Part shown: positions 34,338-45,154 of the stretch, in pieces
Numbering within the stretch: the first letter of the stretch is position 1
Layout: each line of letters opens with the position of its first letter
DNA from: an uncultured Pseudomonadota bacterium
Lineage (GTDB): Bacteria > Pseudomonadota > Gammaproteobacteria > Burkholderiales > SG8-39
DNA: 64,000 bases
NCBI GenBank assembly: GCA_903909415.1
Contig: CAIVVS010000269.1
Location: 1-64,000 of the forward strand
Direction: 5' to 3'
The notes under the pieces: generated by a model
Database searches by the model: none
What the model saw: the letters and a program-made list of their open reading frames with translations, nothing else
Told to the model about the DNA's origin: nothing
Translations under genes and position numbers: made by a program

Positions 34338-35756
34338 TTACAGGTGCAGCGTGCGCTTGTCGACCGCGAGCGCGGCCTCGTGCATCACCTCGGACAGCGA
34401 GGGATGGGCGTGTACGACCCGCGCGATGTCCTCGGAGGCGGCCTTGAACTCCATGGCAAGCACCGCCTCGGCAATCAGCTCCGAGGCATGGGCGTTGATG
34501 ATGTGCACGCCGAGGATTTCATCGGTCGTCGCGTGCGCCAGCATCTTCACGAATCCGTCGGTCTCGTCCTGGCCCTTGGCGCGGCCGTTGTGCACGAACG
34601 GGAACGAGCCCATCCGGTAGGGAATGCCCGCATCCTTGAGTTGTTGCTCGGTCCTGCCGACCCAGGCGATCTCCGGGGAGGTATAGATCACCCAGGGAAT
34701 GGTGTTGAAGTCCACGTGGGCCTTCTGTCCGGCGATCAGCTCCGCCACCATCACCCCCTCCTCGCTGCCCTTGTGCGCCAGCATCGGGCCACGCACCACG
34801 TCGCCGACCGCAAACACGTTCGGCAGGTTGGTGCGGCAATGGTCGTCCACCTCGATGAAGCCGCGTCCGTCGACCTTCAGCCCGACCGCGTCGGCGCCGA
34901 TGTTGTCGGTATTGGGCACGCGGCCCACCGAGACGATCAGGCGGTCCACTTCCAGCTTGTGCTGGGCGCCGTCCAGTTCGTAGTCGATCGCGACGCCCTT
35001 CTTTCCGACGGTGACCTTGCCGATCTTGCAGGAAAGCTTGATGTCCAGGCCCTGGTCCTTGGTGAACAGCTTCCAGGCTTCCTTGGATACGTCCGCGTCG
35101 GCGGCGGCCAGGAAGCCCGGCAGCGCCTCGAGGATGGTGACCTTTGCGCCCAGGCGGCGCCAGACGCTGCCCAGTTCCAGGCCGATCACGCCCGCGCCGA
35201 TCACGCCCAGCTTCGCCGGGACGTCGGGGAAGGCGAGCGCGCCGATGTTGTCGCAGACGGTGACGTTGTCCACCGGGATGCCCGGAAGGTGCCGGGCCTT
35301 GGAGCCGGTGGCGATGATCACGCACTTGGCTTCCACGGCCTCGCCGCCCACGTCCACGCCCCAGCCCGCGCCGGCCTTGCCGGTCAGCTTGCCATGCCCC
35401 TTGAGCCAGGTGATCTTGTTCTTCTTGAACAGGAACTCGATGCCCTTGGTCATCTTGGAGACGATGTCGTCCTTGCGGGCGAGCATCTTGGACACGTCGA
35501 CCTTCGCCCCGCTCACGCTGATGCCGTGGCTGGCGAGCTTCTCGGTGACGCCTTCATACTTTTCAGACGACTCGAGCAGCGCCTTGGAGGGGATGCAGCC
35601 GACGTTCAGGCAGGTACCACCCAGGGCGCCTTCGCCCTTGGGCGTGGTCCATTCCTCGACGCACGCGGTCTTCATGCCCAACTGCGCGCAGCGGATCGCC
35701 GCGATGTAGCCGGCGGGACCGGAGCCGATCACCACCACATCGAATGACTGTGACAT
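34338..35756 (-). CDS. lpdA: Dihydrolipoyl dehydrogenase (E3)
   Basis: This 472-residue flavoprotein has FAD site [13 protein letters not shown] at residues 8-20, redox pair [13 protein letters not shown] (Cys48 and Cys53 region), NAD site [14 protein letters not shown], and the C-terminal HAHPSLSEV with the His-Glu dyad. It reoxidises lipoyl groups of the 2-oxoglutarate complex and passes electrons to NAD. It is placed directly after odhB with a 3-base gap. The same enzyme may serve pyruvate and glycine complexes, as no other copy is in view. Confidence 0.95.
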   Translation of the reverse strand: MSQSFDVVVIGSGPAGYIAAIRCAQLGMKTACVEEWTTPKGEGALGGTCLNVGCIPSKALLESSEKYEGVTEKLASHGISVSGAKVDVSKMLARKDDIVSKMTKGIEFLFKKNKITWLKGHGKLTGKAGAGWGVDVGGEAVEAKCVIIATGSKARHLPGIPVDNVTVCDNIGALAFPDVPAKLGVIGAGVIGLELGSVWRRLGAKVTILEALPGFLAAADADVSKEAWKLFTKDQGLDIKLSCKIGKVTVGKKGVAIDYELDGAQHKLEVDRLIVSVGRVPNTDNIGADAVGLKVDGRGFIEVDDHCRTNLPNVFAVGDVVRGPMLAHKGSEEGVMVAELIAGQKAHVDFNTIPWVIYTSPEIAWVGRTEQQLKDAGIPYRMGSFPFVHNGRAKGQDETDGFVKMLAHATTDEILGVHIINAHASELIAEAVLAMEFKAASEDIARVVHAHPSLSEVMHEAALAVDKRTLHL

Positions 35757-35759
35757 GGC

Positions 35760-37013
35760 TCAGAGCTCCAGCAGGATGCGCGACGGGTCCTCGAGGGCTT
35801 CCTTGATGGCCACCAGCGAAAGCACCGCCTCGCGGCCGTCGATGATGCGGTGGTCGTAGGACATCGCGAAATAGTTGATCGGCCGGACCACGACCTGTCC
35901 GTTCTCCACCACGGCCCGCTCCTTGGTCGCGTGGATGCCGAGGATGGCGCTCTGCGGCGGGTTGATGATCGGCGTGGAGAGCATGGAGCCGAAGGTGCCG
36001 CCGTTGGAGATCGAGAACGTGCCGCCGGTGAGTTCCTCAAGGGTCAACTTGCCTTCGTTGGCGCGCTTGCCGAAGTCGGCGATCTTCTTCTCGATGTCCG
36101 CGAAGGACAACTGGTCCGCGTCGCGGATGATGGGCACCACGAGGCCGCGCGGCGAGCCGACGGCCACGCCGATGTCGAAGTAGCCGTGGTAGACGATGTC
36201 GTTTCCGTCCACCGATGCGTTCACGACCGGGTACTTCTTGAGGGCGTAGACCACGGCCTTGACGAAGAACGACATGAAGCCCAGGCGGATGCCGTGTTCC
36301 TTCTCGAAGCGCTCCTGGTACCGCTTGCGAAGGTCCATGACCGGCTGCATGTTCACTTCGTTGAACGTGGTGAGGATGGCCGCCGTCGACTGCGACTGGA
36401 CCAGGCGCTCGGCGACGCGCGCGCGCAGACGCGACATCGGGACACGCTGTTCGGGGCGTCCGGACAGCAGCTGGTCGACGTTGACAGCGGGGGCCTGCGG
36501 CAGCGCCGCGCGGGCAGCGGCAGCCGGCGCGGCGGGCTGCGTGGCGGGCTTCGAGCCGGCGGCGATCACGTCTCCCTTGGTCACGCGTCCGTCGCGGCCG
36601 GAGCCGGCTATGCGGGTCGGGTCGATGCCCTGTTCCTCGACCATCTTGCGGGCCGAGGGCATCAGGCGGGCATCCTGGCGGGCCTCCGCCGGCGCCGGGG
36701 CCGCAGTGGGCGGTACCGCGGCGGGAGCCGGTTTGGCAGCCTGCGCGGGCGCGGGTGCCGATGCCGAGGCGCTGGCCTCGGTGTCGATATGGGCAATCAC
36801 CTCGCCGGAGGTCACCGAGCCGCCATCCGCCTTGATGATGGCGGTAATGACACCGTCGGCCGGGGCCGGGAGTTCGAGCACGACCTTGTCGGTTTCGATG
36901 TCAATGAGGTTCTCGTCGCGCTTGACGGCCTCGCCGACCTTCTTGTGCCATGACAGCAGCGTGGCTTCGGCAACCGACTCCGACAGCTGCGGGACTTTGA
37001 CTTCTACAAGCAT
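35760..37013 (-). CDS. odhB: 2-oxoglutarate dehydrogenase E2 (dihydrolipoyl succinyltransferase)
   Basis: This 417-residue E2 subunit has one N-terminal lipoyl domain with the modified Lys43 in IETDKVVLE. An Ala/Pro linker follows, then a peripheral subunit-binding domain (RLMPSARKMVEEQGIDPTRI) and a catalytic domain ending in SYDHRIIDG with His388. It transfers the succinyl group to CoA. It lies 164 bases after odhA in an operon with lpdA. The linker between domains is shorter than in multi-lipoyl E2 proteins. Confidence 0.95.
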   Translation of the reverse strand: MLVEVKVPQLSESVAEATLLSWHKKVGEAVKRDENLIDIETDKVVLELPAPADGVITAIIKADGGSVTSGEVIAHIDTEASASASAPAPAQAAKPAPAAVPPTAAPAPAEARQDARLMPSARKMVEEQGIDPTRIAGSGRDGRVTKGDVIAAGSKPATQPAAPAAAARAALPQAPAVNVDQLLSGRPEQRVPMSRLRARVAERLVQSQSTAAILTTFNEVNMQPVMDLRKRYQERFEKEHGIRLGFMSFFVKAVVYALKKYPVVNASVDGNDIVYHGYFDIGVAVGSPRGLVVPIIRDADQLSFADIEKKIADFGKRANEGKLTLEELTGGTFSISNGGTFGSMLSTPIINPPQSAILGIHATKERAVVENGQVVVRPINYFAMSYDHRIIDGREAVLSLVAIKEALEDPSRILLEL

Positions 37014-37129
37014 GATTGCTCCGTTCGGTTTTTCGCGGGGTCCGGCTTGGCCAGTCTTCCGCGGACTTCAAAAACTCAGCGCGTATCGCGCCGGAACCCC
37101 ACCAGCCCCGCCCGGGGCCGGTGCACTGC

Positions 37130-37148
37130 CTGCCGGTCTTTCCGGCAG
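37130..37148 (-). other. Hairpin in the odhA-odhB spacer
   Basis: CTGCCGG and CCGGCAG form a perfect 7-bp stem with a 5-base loop in the 164-base gap between odhA and odhB. There is no T-tract. It could adjust relative subunit levels by mRNA processing, or be a weak terminator. Confidence 0.4.
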
Positions 37149-37177
37149 TCCTGCCTGGTACTTACCTGGAATCGCGC

Positions 37178-40018
37178 TTACTTGAACTTGCCGAACGCCA
37201 TGTCCACCAGCTTCTTCTGGCGTTCGTTGTGCTTTGCGTAGTAACCACCGGCCGGCGCCGCGGCCGAAGGGCGGCTCGCGCAGTACAGCTTCTGGTCCGC
37301 GCGCATGTTCTCGGTGAAGTAGTGCTGCGTCTGGTACCACGCCCCCTGGTTGAGCGGTTCTTCCTGGCACCACACGATCTCCGCCGCGCCCGGATAGCGC
37401 TTGAGTTCCGCGACGAACTGCTTGTGCGGGAACGGATAGAGCTGCTCGACGCGGATGATGGCCACGTTGTCCAGCCGGCGTTCGCGCCGTGCGATCAGCA
37501 GGTCGTAGTACACCTTGCCCGAACAGGCGATCACGCGGGTGACGTCCTTGGGCTCGATCGCGTCGATCTCACCGATCACCGTGCGGAATTCGCCCTTGGC
37601 CAGCTCCTTGAGGCTGGATACCGCTTCAGGCTTGCGCAGCAGCGACTTGGGCGTGAGCACCACCAGCGGCTTGCGGAAGTTTCGCAGCATCTGGCGCCGC
37701 AGCAGGTGGAAGATCTGCGCCGGGGTCGAGGGAACGCAGACCTGGATGTTGTGCTCGGCGCACAGTTGCAGGTAGCGTTCGAGGCGCGCCGAGCTGTGCT
37801 CGGGGCCCTGGCCTTCGTAGCCGTGCGGCAGCAGCATCACCAGGCCGCACATGCGGCCCCACTTCGCCTCGCCGGAGGTGATGAACTGGTCGATCACGAC
37901 CTGGGCTCCGTTCGCGAAGTCGCCGAACTGCGCTTCCCAGATGACGAGCTCGTTGGGCTCGGCGCAGGCGTAGCCGTACTCGAATCCGAGCACCGCCTCT
38001 TCCGATAGCACCGAGTCGATCACCACGAATCCGGCCTGGTTGTCGGCAAGGTTCTGCAGGGGCTGGTAGCTGCCGGCGTCCCACTTCTCGCGATTCTGGT
38101 CGTGAAGCACGGCATGGCGGTGGGCGAATGTGCCCCTCCCCGAATCCTGCCCCGACAGGCGCACCCCGTATCCGTTGACCACCAGGGTCGCATAGGCGAG
38201 GTTTTCCGCCATGCCCCAGTCCAGCATGCGCTTGCCCTGGGCCATCTCGCGCCGCGCTGTCATGACCCGCTCGACCACCGGGTGCAGCTTGAAGCCTTCC
38301 GGAACCTCCGTGAGCTTCTCGCCCAGGCGCTGCAGGTCGGCCATGGGTACCGAGGTGTCCGCGTGGTCGGTCCATTTGGTGTTCAGGAACGGCGCCCAGT
38401 CCACCGCATACTTGCGCTGGAAACTGGACAGCACCGGACTGGACGTCGAACGCCCCTCTTCCAGCGCCTGGCGGTAGTCCTTGATCAGCTTGTCGGGCTC
38501 GTCGGCCGTGATGAGGTTCTGCGCCGCCAGCTTGTCGGCATAGAGGCGCCGCGTGCCGGGATGCTGCGAGATCTTCTTGTACATCAACGGCTGGGTGACG
38601 AAGGGTTCGTCCTGCTCGTTGTGCCCCAGCTTGCGGAAGCAAACCAGGTCGACCACCACGTCCTTCTTGAACTCCTTGCGGAAGTCCATCGCCAGCTGGG
38701 TGACGAAGAGGGCGGCTTCCGGGTCGTCGCCGTTCACGTGGAAGATCGGCGCGTCGATCATCTTGGCGACGTCGGTGCAATAGCTGGTCGAACGGGCGTC
38801 GCGGGGGTCGGACGTCGTGAACCCGATCTGGTTGTTCACCACGATGTGCATCGTGCCGCCGGTACCGTAGCCCCGCGTCAGCGCGAGGTTGAACGTCTCC
38901 ATGATCACGCCCTGGCCGGCAAAGGCGGCGTCACCGTGGATGAGGCAGGACAGCACCTTGTCGCCGGTGAAGTCCTTGCGGCGGTGCTGGCGCGCGCGCA
39001 CCGATCCCTCGACAACCGGGTTCACGATCTCGAGGTGCGACGGGTTGAAGGCGAGCGTCAGGTGGATCGGACCGCCGGGGGTGGAGATGTCCGACGAGAA
39101 GCCCAGGTGGTACTTGACGTCGCCCGTGCCCAACTCGGCCACCTTCTTGCCCTCGAACTCGGAGAACAGTTCGCTTGGCGACTTGCCCAGCGTGTTCACC
39201 AGCACGTTCAGCCGGCCACGGTGCGCCATGCCGATGACCAGCTCGTCCACGCCCTGGGCGCCAGCGCGCTGGACCAGCTCGTCCATCATGGGAATGAGCG
39301 TCTCCCCGCCCTCCAGCGAGAACCGCTTCTGGCCGACGTACCGGGTGTGGAGGTACTTCTCCAGCGTTTCCGCCGCGGTGAGGCGCTCCAACAGGCGCTT
39401 GCGGACCTCGACGGCCGGGTTGGGCTGGCCGCGAAGCGCCTCAAGGCGCTGCTGTATCCAGCGTTTCTGGGCCATGTCTGAGATGTACATGTACTCGGCA
39501 CCGATCGAGCCGCAGTAGGTCTCGCGAAGCATCTGCAGGATGTCACGCAGCGTCGCGCGCTCCGGACCGACCAGGGTTCCCGTGTTGAATACCGTCTCCA
39601 TGTCGGCTTCGGAGAGGTCATAGAAGGCCGGGTCGAGTTCCGGGATCTGCGGGCGCTGCTGGCGCTTGAGCGGGTCGATCTGCGCCCAGCGGTGGCCGAG
39701 GGTCCGGTAGGCCGAGATCAGCATCAGCACGTAGACCTGCTTCTGGTCCGCGCCGCCACTGGCCGGTGCCTGGATCCCCCGCAACGTCCCCTGCTTGGCG
39801 CGCTGCGCGAAGGATTCGACGATGGGCGCGTGCGCCACGTCCTTGCCGGCATGGCCGTCGGCGGGTGTCGGCAGGACCTGCAGCCGGTCGAAGTAGTCCC
39901 GCCACGAATCGGAAACCGACTGCGGGTTGTTCAGGTAGGACTCGTACAAATCCTCGACGAACGGCGCGTTGCCGCCGAACAGGTAAGAGTTGTCCAGAAA
40001 CTGGCGCATCGCGCTCAT
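37178..40018 (-). CDS. odhA: 2-oxoglutarate dehydrogenase E1 (thiamine diphosphate)
   Basis: This 946-residue E1 starts with MRQFLDNSYLFGGNAPFVED, which is the E2/E3-binding N-terminus. It contains GMAHRGRLNVLVN, the GDAAFAGQGV and NNQIGFTTS motifs of the thiamine diphosphate and magnesium site, and the C-terminal transketolase-like domain with LVMLLPHGYEGQGPEHSSARLER. It decarboxylates 2-oxoglutarate and loads succinyl onto OdhB. It is encoded 91 bases after gltA in a large TCA operon. Length agrees with the bacterial SucA family. Confidence 0.95.
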   Translation of the reverse strand: MSAMRQFLDNSYLFGGNAPFVEDLYESYLNNPQSVSDSWRDYFDRLQVLPTPADGHAGKDVAHAPIVESFAQRAKQGTLRGIQAPASGGADQKQVYVLMLISAYRTLGHRWAQIDPLKRQQRPQIPELDPAFYDLSEADMETVFNTGTLVGPERATLRDILQMLRETYCGSIGAEYMYISDMAQKRWIQQRLEALRGQPNPAVEVRKRLLERLTAAETLEKYLHTRYVGQKRFSLEGGETLIPMMDELVQRAGAQGVDELVIGMAHRGRLNVLVNTLGKSPSELFSEFEGKKVAELGTGDVKYHLGFSSDISTPGGPIHLTLAFNPSHLEIVNPVVEGSVRARQHRRKDFTGDKVLSCLIHGDAAFAGQGVIMETFNLALTRGYGTGGTMHIVVNNQIGFTTSDPRDARSTSYCTDVAKMIDAPIFHVNGDDPEAALFVTQLAMDFRKEFKKDVVVDLVCFRKLGHNEQDEPFVTQPLMYKKISQHPGTRRLYADKLAAQNLITADEPDKLIKDYRQALEEGRSTSSPVLSSFQRKYAVDWAPFLNTKWTDHADTSVPMADLQRLGEKLTEVPEGFKLHPVVERVMTARREMAQGKRMLDWGMAENLAYATLVVNGYGVRLSGQDSGRGTFAHRHAVLHDQNREKWDAGSYQPLQNLADNQAGFVVIDSVLSEEAVLGFEYGYACAEPNELVIWEAQFGDFANGAQVVIDQFITSGEAKWGRMCGLVMLLPHGYEGQGPEHSSARLERYLQLCAEHNIQVCVPSTPAQIFHLLRRQMLRNFRKPLVVLTPKSLLRKPEAVSSLKELAKGEFRTVIGEIDAIEPKDVTRVIACSGKVYYDLLIARRERRLDNVAIIRVEQLYPFPHKQFVAELKRYPGAAEIVWCQEEPLNQGAWYQTQHYFTENMRADQKLYCASRPSAAAPAGGYYAKHNERQKKLVDMAFGKFK

Positions 40019-40052
40019 GTCCTTGCTCCCGGGAAGCTGCCGTTTGCCGTGT

Positions 40053-40079
40053 CGCCCGCCCGGTCAGCCCGGGCGGCGC
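40053..40079 (-). other. Imperfect GC hairpin in the gltA-odhA spacer
   Basis: CGCCCGCCCGG and CCCGGGCGGCG form a GC stem with a one-base bulge within the 91-base spacer between gltA and odhA. No T-tract follows on the minus strand. It may be a partial terminator or processing site separating the gltA and odh transcripts. Confidence 0.35.
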
Positions 40080-40109
40080 GTAACTACTCGTTCTCGACCG
40101 AACCGCGTG

Positions 40110-41393
40110 TCACTTGCCGATGTCGCGCCGTACCGAACCCGTGAACAGCTGGCGCGGGCGGCCGATCTTGTACTCCGGGTCCGAGATCATCTCCTGCCAC
40201 TGGGCGATCCAGCCCACGGTGCGGGCCAGCGCGAAGATGCCGGTGAACATCGCGACCGGTATCCCGAGTGCGCGCTGCACGATGCCCGAGTAGAAGTCGA
40301 CGTTCGGGTAGAGCTTGCGCTGCACGAAGTACTCGTCCTCGAGCGCGATCTTCTCAAGGGCGATTGCGAGCTTGAACAGGCGGTCGTCATGCAGGCCGAG
40401 CTCGTTCAGCACCTCGTGGCAGGTCTCGCGCATCAGCTTGGCGCGCGGGTCGTAGTTCTTGTACACGCGGTGGCCGAAGCCCATCAGGCGCACGCCGGAG
40501 TTCTTGTCCTTGACCTTCTTGATGAACTCGCCGACCTTGGACACGTCGCCGATTTCCTCGAGCATCTGCAGGCAGGCCTCGTTCGCCCCGCCGTGCGCCG
40601 GGCCCCACAGGCAGGCGATCCCGGCCGCGATCGCGGCGAACGGGTTGGTGCCGGACGAGCCGCACAGGCGCACCGTGGAGGTCGAAGCGTTCTGCTCATG
40701 GTCCGCGTGGAGAATGAAGATGCGGTCCATGGCGCGCACCAGCACGTCATTGACCTTGTAGTCCTCGGCGGGCACGGCGAACATCATGCGCATGAAGTTG
40801 GCGCTGTAGGACAGGTCGTTGCGCGGGTACACGAATGGCTGTCCGACCGAGTACTTGTAGGCCATGGCGACCATGGTCGGCATCTTGGCCACCAGGCGGA
40901 TGGCCGAAATCTCGCGGTGCTCCGGGTTCGTGATGTCGAGCGAGTCATGGTAGAACGCTGCCATCGCGCCCACGAGGCCGGTCAGCACCGCCATCGGGTG
41001 GGCGTCGCGCCGGAAACCCCGCAGGAAGAACTGCATCTGCTCGTTCACCATGGTGTGGTGCGTCACGGTATCGACGAACTTGGTCTTCTGGGCCTCGTTC
41101 GGCAGGTCGCCCTTGAGCAGGAGGTAGCACGTCTCGAGGAAGTCGCACTTCACCGCGAGCTGCTCGATCGGATAGCCCCGGTACAGCAGCTCGCCCTTGT
41201 CACCGTCGATATAGGTGATGGCCGACTGGCAGGATGCCGTCGAGAGGAAGCCCGGGTCGTACGTGAACATTCCCGTCTTGCCGTAGAGCGTGCGGATGTC
41301 GATGACCTCCGGACCGATGGTGCCCGGCAGCACGGGAAAATCGACGGTCTTGCCGTCCGCGGTGGTCAGTACGGCTTTCTTGGCGGTGCTCAT
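40110..41393 (-). CDS. gltA: Citrate synthase (type II)
   Basis: This 427-residue enzyme is of the NADH-sensitive Gram-negative type: [16 protein letters not shown] (active-site His), [12 protein letters not shown] and [13 protein letters not shown]. It condenses oxaloacetate and acetyl-CoA. The N-terminal beta domain ([17 protein letters not shown]) is as in E. coli GltA. It follows sdhE with a 46-base gap, and odhA comes next. A second citrate synthase-like gene (prpC) at 49 kb is the shorter methylcitrate type. Confidence 0.95.
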   Translation of the reverse strand: MSTAKKAVLTTADGKTVDFPVLPGTIGPEVIDIRTLYGKTGMFTYDPGFLSTASCQSAITYIDGDKGELLYRGYPIEQLAVKCDFLETCYLLLKGDLPNEAQKTKFVDTVTHHTMVNEQMQFFLRGFRRDAHPMAVLTGLVGAMAAFYHDSLDITNPEHREISAIRLVAKMPTMVAMAYKYSVGQPFVYPRNDLSYSANFMRMMFAVPAEDYKVNDVLVRAMDRIFILHADHEQNASTSTVRLCGSSGTNPFAAIAAGIACLWGPAHGGANEACLQMLEEIGDVSKVGEFIKKVKDKNSGVRLMGFGHRVYKNYDPRAKLMRETCHEVLNELGLHDDRLFKLAIALEKIALEDEYFVQRKLYPNVDFYSGIVQRALGIPVAMFTGIFALARTVGWIAQWQEMISDPEYKIGRPRQLFTGSVRRDIGK

Positions 41394-41439
41394 TGGAACT
41401 TCTCCCCAGAGGATGGCGGTTGCTCGCGTTGTCCGCGGC

Positions 41440-41703
41440 TCAGCATGATCGAAGCATTTCCAGGACCTCGGCCATCGCGGGGTCGGAACAGTCCAGCCTC
41501 CCGCTCACCAGGTCCCACAGGTCCGTGTCCGGAAGGTCCAGCAGGCGCCGGAATCCCGCCAACTGCACGGCGTCCAGCCCCAGGAGCCGGGACTCCATGA
41601 ACTTTTCCAGGACGATGTCGTTCTCCAGCAGCCCACGGCGGCAGTGCCACTTCAGCCGGTTGAGCTCCGCCAGGTCCAGCGCGGCAGCGGGCACGTGGTT
41701 CAT
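41440..41703 (-). CDS. sdhE: FAD assembly factor SdhE
   Basis: This 87-residue protein has the RGxxE motif (CRRGLLEND, residues 21-29) needed to help attach FAD covalently to Sdh[17 protein letters not shown] is near the C-terminus. It starts 6 bases after the sdhB stop, in the succinate dehydrogenase operon. The length and location are typical of SdhE (YgfY/Cpt A-like). Confidence 0.9.
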   Translation of the reverse strand: MNHVPAAALDLAELNRLKWHCRRGLLENDIVLEKFMESRLLGLDAVQLAGFRRLLDLPDTDLWDLVSGRLDCSDPAMAEVLEMLRSC

Positions 41704-41709
41704 CGGGCC

Positions 41710-42405
41710 TCAGACGGTCCGCTTGACCATCAGTTCCTTGATCTTGCCGATGGCCTGGGTCGGGTTCAGGTTCTTCGGGCACACGTCCACGCAGTTCATG
41801 ATCGTGTGGCAGCGGAACAGGCGGTACGGGTCCTCGAGGTTGTCGAGCCGCTCGCTGGTCGCCTGGTCGCGCGTGTCGGCGATGAAGCGGTAGGCCTGCA
41901 GCAGGCCGGCCGGGCCGACGAACTTGTCCGGGTTCCACCAGAACGACGGGCAGGACGTCGAGCAGCAGGCGCACAGGATGCACTCGTACAGGCCGTCGAG
42001 CTGCTCGCGGTCCTCGGGGGACTGCAGGCGCTCCTTGTCGGGGGCGGCCTCGTTGTTGATGACGTAGGGCTTGATCGAGTGGTACTGCTTGAAGAACTGG
42101 GTCATGTCCACGATCAGGTCGCGGATGACCGGCAGGCCCGGCAGAGGGCGCAGCTCAACGGGTTCCTTCAGGTCAACGATCTTGGTGATGCACGCGAGCC
42201 CGTTCTTGCCGTTGATGTTCATCGCATCCGAACCGCACACGCCTTCCCGGCAGGAGCGGCGCAGGCTCAGTGACTCGTCCTGCTCCTTGATCCGGACCAG
42301 GGCGTCCAGCAGCATCCGGTCAGTCGACTCGAGCTGGACGTCGTACTCCTTCATGTAGGGCTTATCGTCTTTTTCCGGGTCGTAGCGGAAAACGCGGAAT
42401 TTCAT
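41710..42405 (-). CDS. sdhB: Succinate dehydrogenase iron-sulfur subunit
   Basis: This 231-residue subunit has three clusters: [2Fe-2S] ligands in CREGVCGSDAMNINGKNGLAC, then CILCACCSTSCP and CHTIMNCVDVCPK for the [4Fe-4S] and [3Fe-4S] clusters. It passes electrons from SdhA FAD to ubiquinone at SdhCD. It starts 50 bases after sdhA. Confidence 0.95.
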   Translation of the reverse strand: MKFRVFRYDPEKDDKPYMKEYDVQLESTDRMLLDALVRIKEQDESLSLRRSCREGVCGSDAMNINGKNGLACITKIVDLKEPVELRPLPGLPVIRDLIVDMTQFFKQYHSIKPYVINNEAAPDKERLQSPEDREQLDGLYECILCACCSTSCPSFWWNPDKFVGPAGLLQAYRFIADTRDQATSERLDNLEDPYRLFRCHTIMNCVDVCPKNLNPTQAIGKIKELMVKRTV

Positions 42406-42455
42406 GTCGTCCTCGTTCTTGTTCGGTCGGGCGCCGGCTCGGGTCTTCGCCGCGG

Positions 42456-44222
42456 TCAGTACGTGCGGACCTTGGGTTCGATGGAATCCGCGGTCAGCGG
42501 CTTGAGGTTCACAGGCTTGTAGTCGAACCGGTCGCCGTCCTTGTACCAGAGGCTGTGCTTGAGCCAGGACACGTCATCGCGGTTCGGGAAATCGGCGCGG
42601 TCATGTGCTCCGCGTGACTCCTTGCGGCCCTCCGCCGACATCATCGTGGCGCGGGCGACCTCGATCTGGTTGTCCAGCTCCAAGGCCTCGACGCGCGCGG
42701 TATTGAAGGTGCGCGACTTGTCCTTGAGTTCGACGCGCAGCGAGCGCTCGGCGACTTCCTTGATCTTGGCCACGCCCTCGGACAGCAGGTCCGGGAAGCG
42801 GAACACGCCGCAGTGCAGCTGCATGGTGCGGCGCATGTCCCGCGCCACTTCGTGCATGCTCTCGCCGCTCTTCTGCGAGTCCAGCCGCGCCAGGCGCGAG
42901 CGGGTCAGGTCGCCCGCATCCTTCGGCAGGTCTTCCTGGCCCGGGTTTTCCTTCAGGAACTTGATCATGGTCTCGGCCGAGGCCTTGCCGAACACCAGCA
43001 GGTCGGTCAGCGAGTTCGTGCCCAGGCGGTTCGCGCCGTGCACCGACGCGCAGGCGCATTCGCCGGCGGCGTAGAAGCCGGGGACCACCGAATTCAGGTT
43101 GCCGTTCATCGGCACGACCACTTCGCCCAGGAAGTTGGTCGGTATGCCGCCCATCTGGTAATGCACCGTGGGCACGACCGGGATCGGCTCCTTGGCGCAA
43201 TCGACGTTGGCGAACTTCTTGGCGATCTCGCGGATGCCAGGCAGGCGCTTGTCGATCACCTCGGGCCCGAGGTGATCCAGCTTGAGCAGCACGCAGTCGC
43301 CATCCTTGCCGGCGCCCCGGCCTTCCTTGATCTCGGTGGCCATGGCGCGGGACACCACGTCGCGGCTCGCGAGGTCCTTCAGGTTGGGCGCGTAGCGCTC
43401 CATGAAGCGTTCGCCGTTCTTGTTCAGCAGGTATCCGCCCTCGCCGCGCACGCCCTCGGTGATGAGCACGCCCGCGCCGGCCACGCCGGTCGGGTGGAAC
43501 TGCCAGAACTCCATGTCCTCGAGCGGGATACCCGCGCGTGCCGCCATGCCGATGCCGTCGCCGGTGTTGATGAAGGCATTGGTGGTGGACGAGAAGATGC
43601 GCCCGGCGCCGCCGGTGGCGAACAGGGTCGCCCTCGCCTGCAGGATGCTGACCTCGCCGGTTTCCATCTCGAGCGCGGTGACGCCCAGCACCCGGCCGTC
43701 GGCGCCGCGGATCATGTCCAGCGCCATCCATTCGACGAAGAACTGGGTGTTGGCGCGCACGTTCCGCTGGTACAGCGTGTGCAGCATCGCGTGCCCGGTT
43801 CGGTCGGCTGCGCAGCAGGAACGCTGGACCGCCTTCTCGCCGAAGTTGCTCGAGTGGCCGCCGAACGGGCGCTGGTAGATGGTGCCGTTGTCGTTGCGGT
43901 CGAACGGCATGCCGAAATGCTCGAGTTCAATCACGGCCCTGGGCGCCTCGCGGCACATGTATTCGATCGCGTCCTGGTCGCCGAGCCAGTCGGAACCCTT
44001 GACCGTGTCGTACATGTGCCAGAGCCAGTTGTCCTCGCCCATGTTGCCGAGCGACGCCCCCACCCCGCCCTGCGCCGCCACCGTATGCGAGCGGGTCGGG
44101 AATACCTTGGACAGCACCGCGACCGACAGTCCTGCCTCGGACAACTGCAGCGCCGCGCGCAGGCCGGCACCGCCGGCACCCACCACGACCGCGTCATACT
44201 TCCTGACCGGCATCATTGCCAT
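42456..44222 (-). CDS. sdhA: Succinate dehydrogenase flavoprotein subunit
   Basis: This 588-residue subunit has [12 protein letters not shown] (FAD), His46 in [11 protein letters not shown] as the covalent FAD ligand, and [17 protein letters not shown] with active-site residues. It oxidises succinate to fumarate. ATG 44222 lies 4 bases after the sdhD stop; a second in-frame ATG (MMPVRK) lies two codons downstream. It depends on SdhE, encoded in the same operon. Confidence 0.95.
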   Translation of the reverse strand: MAMMPVRKYDAVVVGAGGAGLRAALQLSEAGLSVAVLSKVFPTRSHTVAAQGGVGASLGNMGEDNWLWHMYDTVKGSDWLGDQDAIEYMCREAPRAVIELEHFGMPFDRNDNGTIYQRPFGGHSSNFGEKAVQRSCCAADRTGHAMLHTLYQRNVRANTQFFVEWMALDMIRGADGRVLGVTALEMETGEVSILQARATLFATGGAGRIFSSTTNAFINTGDGIGMAARAGIPLEDMEFWQFHPTGVAGAGVLITEGVRGEGGYLLNKNGERFMERYAPNLKDLASRDVVSRAMATEIKEGRGAGKDGDCVLLKLDHLGPEVIDKRLPGIREIAKKFANVDCAKEPIPVVPTVHYQMGGIPTNFLGEVVVPMNGNLNSVVPGFYAAGECACASVHGANRLGTNSLTDLLVFGKASAETMIKFLKENPGQEDLPKDAGDLTRSRLARLDSQKSGESMHEVARDMRRTMQLHCGVFRFPDLLSEGVAKIKEVAERSLRVELKDKSRTFNTARVEALELDNQIEVARATMMSAEGRKESRGAHDRADFPNRDDVSWLKHSLWYKDGDRFDYKPVNLKPLTADSIEPKVRTY

Positions 44223-44226
44223 GTCT

Positions 44227-44574
44227 TCATACCTTCCACAGGATCTGGAGCGCCCAGACCGCGTAATAGACCAGTGCGAGGATCACCACGACCTCCGCCG
44301 CAAGGCGGATTCCGGTCGGCTTGATGTAGTCCATCAGGATGTCGCGCACCCCGATCCAGGCGTGCAGCAGCGCGCCCAGCGTGAACAGCGTGACCGAGGC
44401 CCACATCCACCATTTGCCCAGGAGGCCCTTCCACAGGACGTAGGTCTGTGGCGGACTGGACCAGACGCCTGCGACGATCACGAGTGCGGTGACGGCCATG
44501 ACGATGGCGCTGACGCGCTGGACCAGCCAGTCGCGTATCCCGTAATGGGCGCCGGTTACGACGCGATTCACCAT
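44227..44574 (-). CDS. sdhD: Succinate dehydrogenase membrane anchor SdhD
   Basis: This 115-residue protein has three hydrophobic helices with [14 protein letters not shown] in the second, giving the haem b His and the quinone-site region. It overlaps the end of sdhC by 7 bases. With SdhC it anchors SdhAB and reduces quinone. Confidence 0.9.
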   Translation of the reverse strand: MVNRVVTGAHYGIRDWLVQRVSAIVMAVTALVIVAGVWSSPPQTYVLWKGLLGKWWMWASVTLFTLGALLHAWIGVRDILMDYIKPTGIRLAAEVVVILALVYYAVWALQILWKV

Positions 44575-44957
44575 AGCTTGGCTCCGAACACGGCCGTCAG
44601 CAGCAGGCTGGCGGCGAACACCACGAAACTGGTCGCGCGGGCGGTCGGCAGGTCGATGCCCTTGTGCACGTCCAGGAAGAGGTAGCGGATGCCGGCGCAC
44701 AGGTGGTGCAGGAATGCCCAGGTGAACCCGAGGAGCACCAGTTTGACCAGCGGGTGCCCGAGGTACTGGCGCGCCTTGTCAAAGCCGGCTTCCGAGCCCA
44801 GGCTCAGGTCCAGCAGGAACAGGAACCAGACCAGGCCGAGGAACAGCAGTGCCCCGGATATGCGGTGGAAAATGGACACCAGGCCGGGAACCGGGAGGTT
44901 GACCGGACTCAGGTTGAACCACACCGGCCGGGCTTTTTTTGCTTTCATATCAGGCAT
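44568..44957 (-). CDS. sdhC: Succinate dehydrogenase cytochrome b556 subunit SdhC
   Basis: This protein of about 129 residues carries PVWFNLSPVNLPVPGLVSIF, followed by HRISGALLFLG, which includes the family haem/quinone-site region. HLCAGIRYLFLDVHKG lies later and there are three hydrophobic helices. The start is ATG 44957 or ATG 44948; neither has a strong ribosome binding site. It is the first gene of the sdhCDAB-sdhE-gltA-odhAB-lpdA-zapE run, with the promoter in the 200 bases upstream. Confidence 0.9.
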   Translation of the reverse strand: MPDMKAKKARPVWFNLSPVNLPVPGLVSIFHRISGALLFLGLVWFLFLLDLSLGSEAGFDKARQYLGHPLVKLVLLGFTWAFLHHLCAGIRYLFLDVHKGIDLPTARATSFVVFAASLLLTAVFGAKLW

Positions 44958-45015
44958 ATATGGCTTGGCATGGGCGCATCCCGCAACGCCGGGAACGCAA
45001 GTGGCGAGGCCTTGC

Positions 45016-45046
45016 AGTATATCAGGCAGAACCTGCTTTTTGTGCA
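45016..45046 (-). promoter_or_regulatory. Candidate promoter of the sdh operon
   Basis: On the minus strand TATACT (plus 45016-45021) is a good -10 match, with TGCACA (plus 45041-45046) as a weak -35 at 19-base spacing. It lies about 60 bases before the sdhC start in a locally AT-rich segment. The spacing is longer than ideal. Confidence 0.4.
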
Positions 45047-45154
45047 GTACAACCAAAAGAACGGCATCGCTGCGCGGAACTGTAGGGCATCCGGCAAAAC
45101 GCCGCATTCATGTTCTCTTTCCATGTAACCGGGACCCGCGCCATCCGGCAAGTT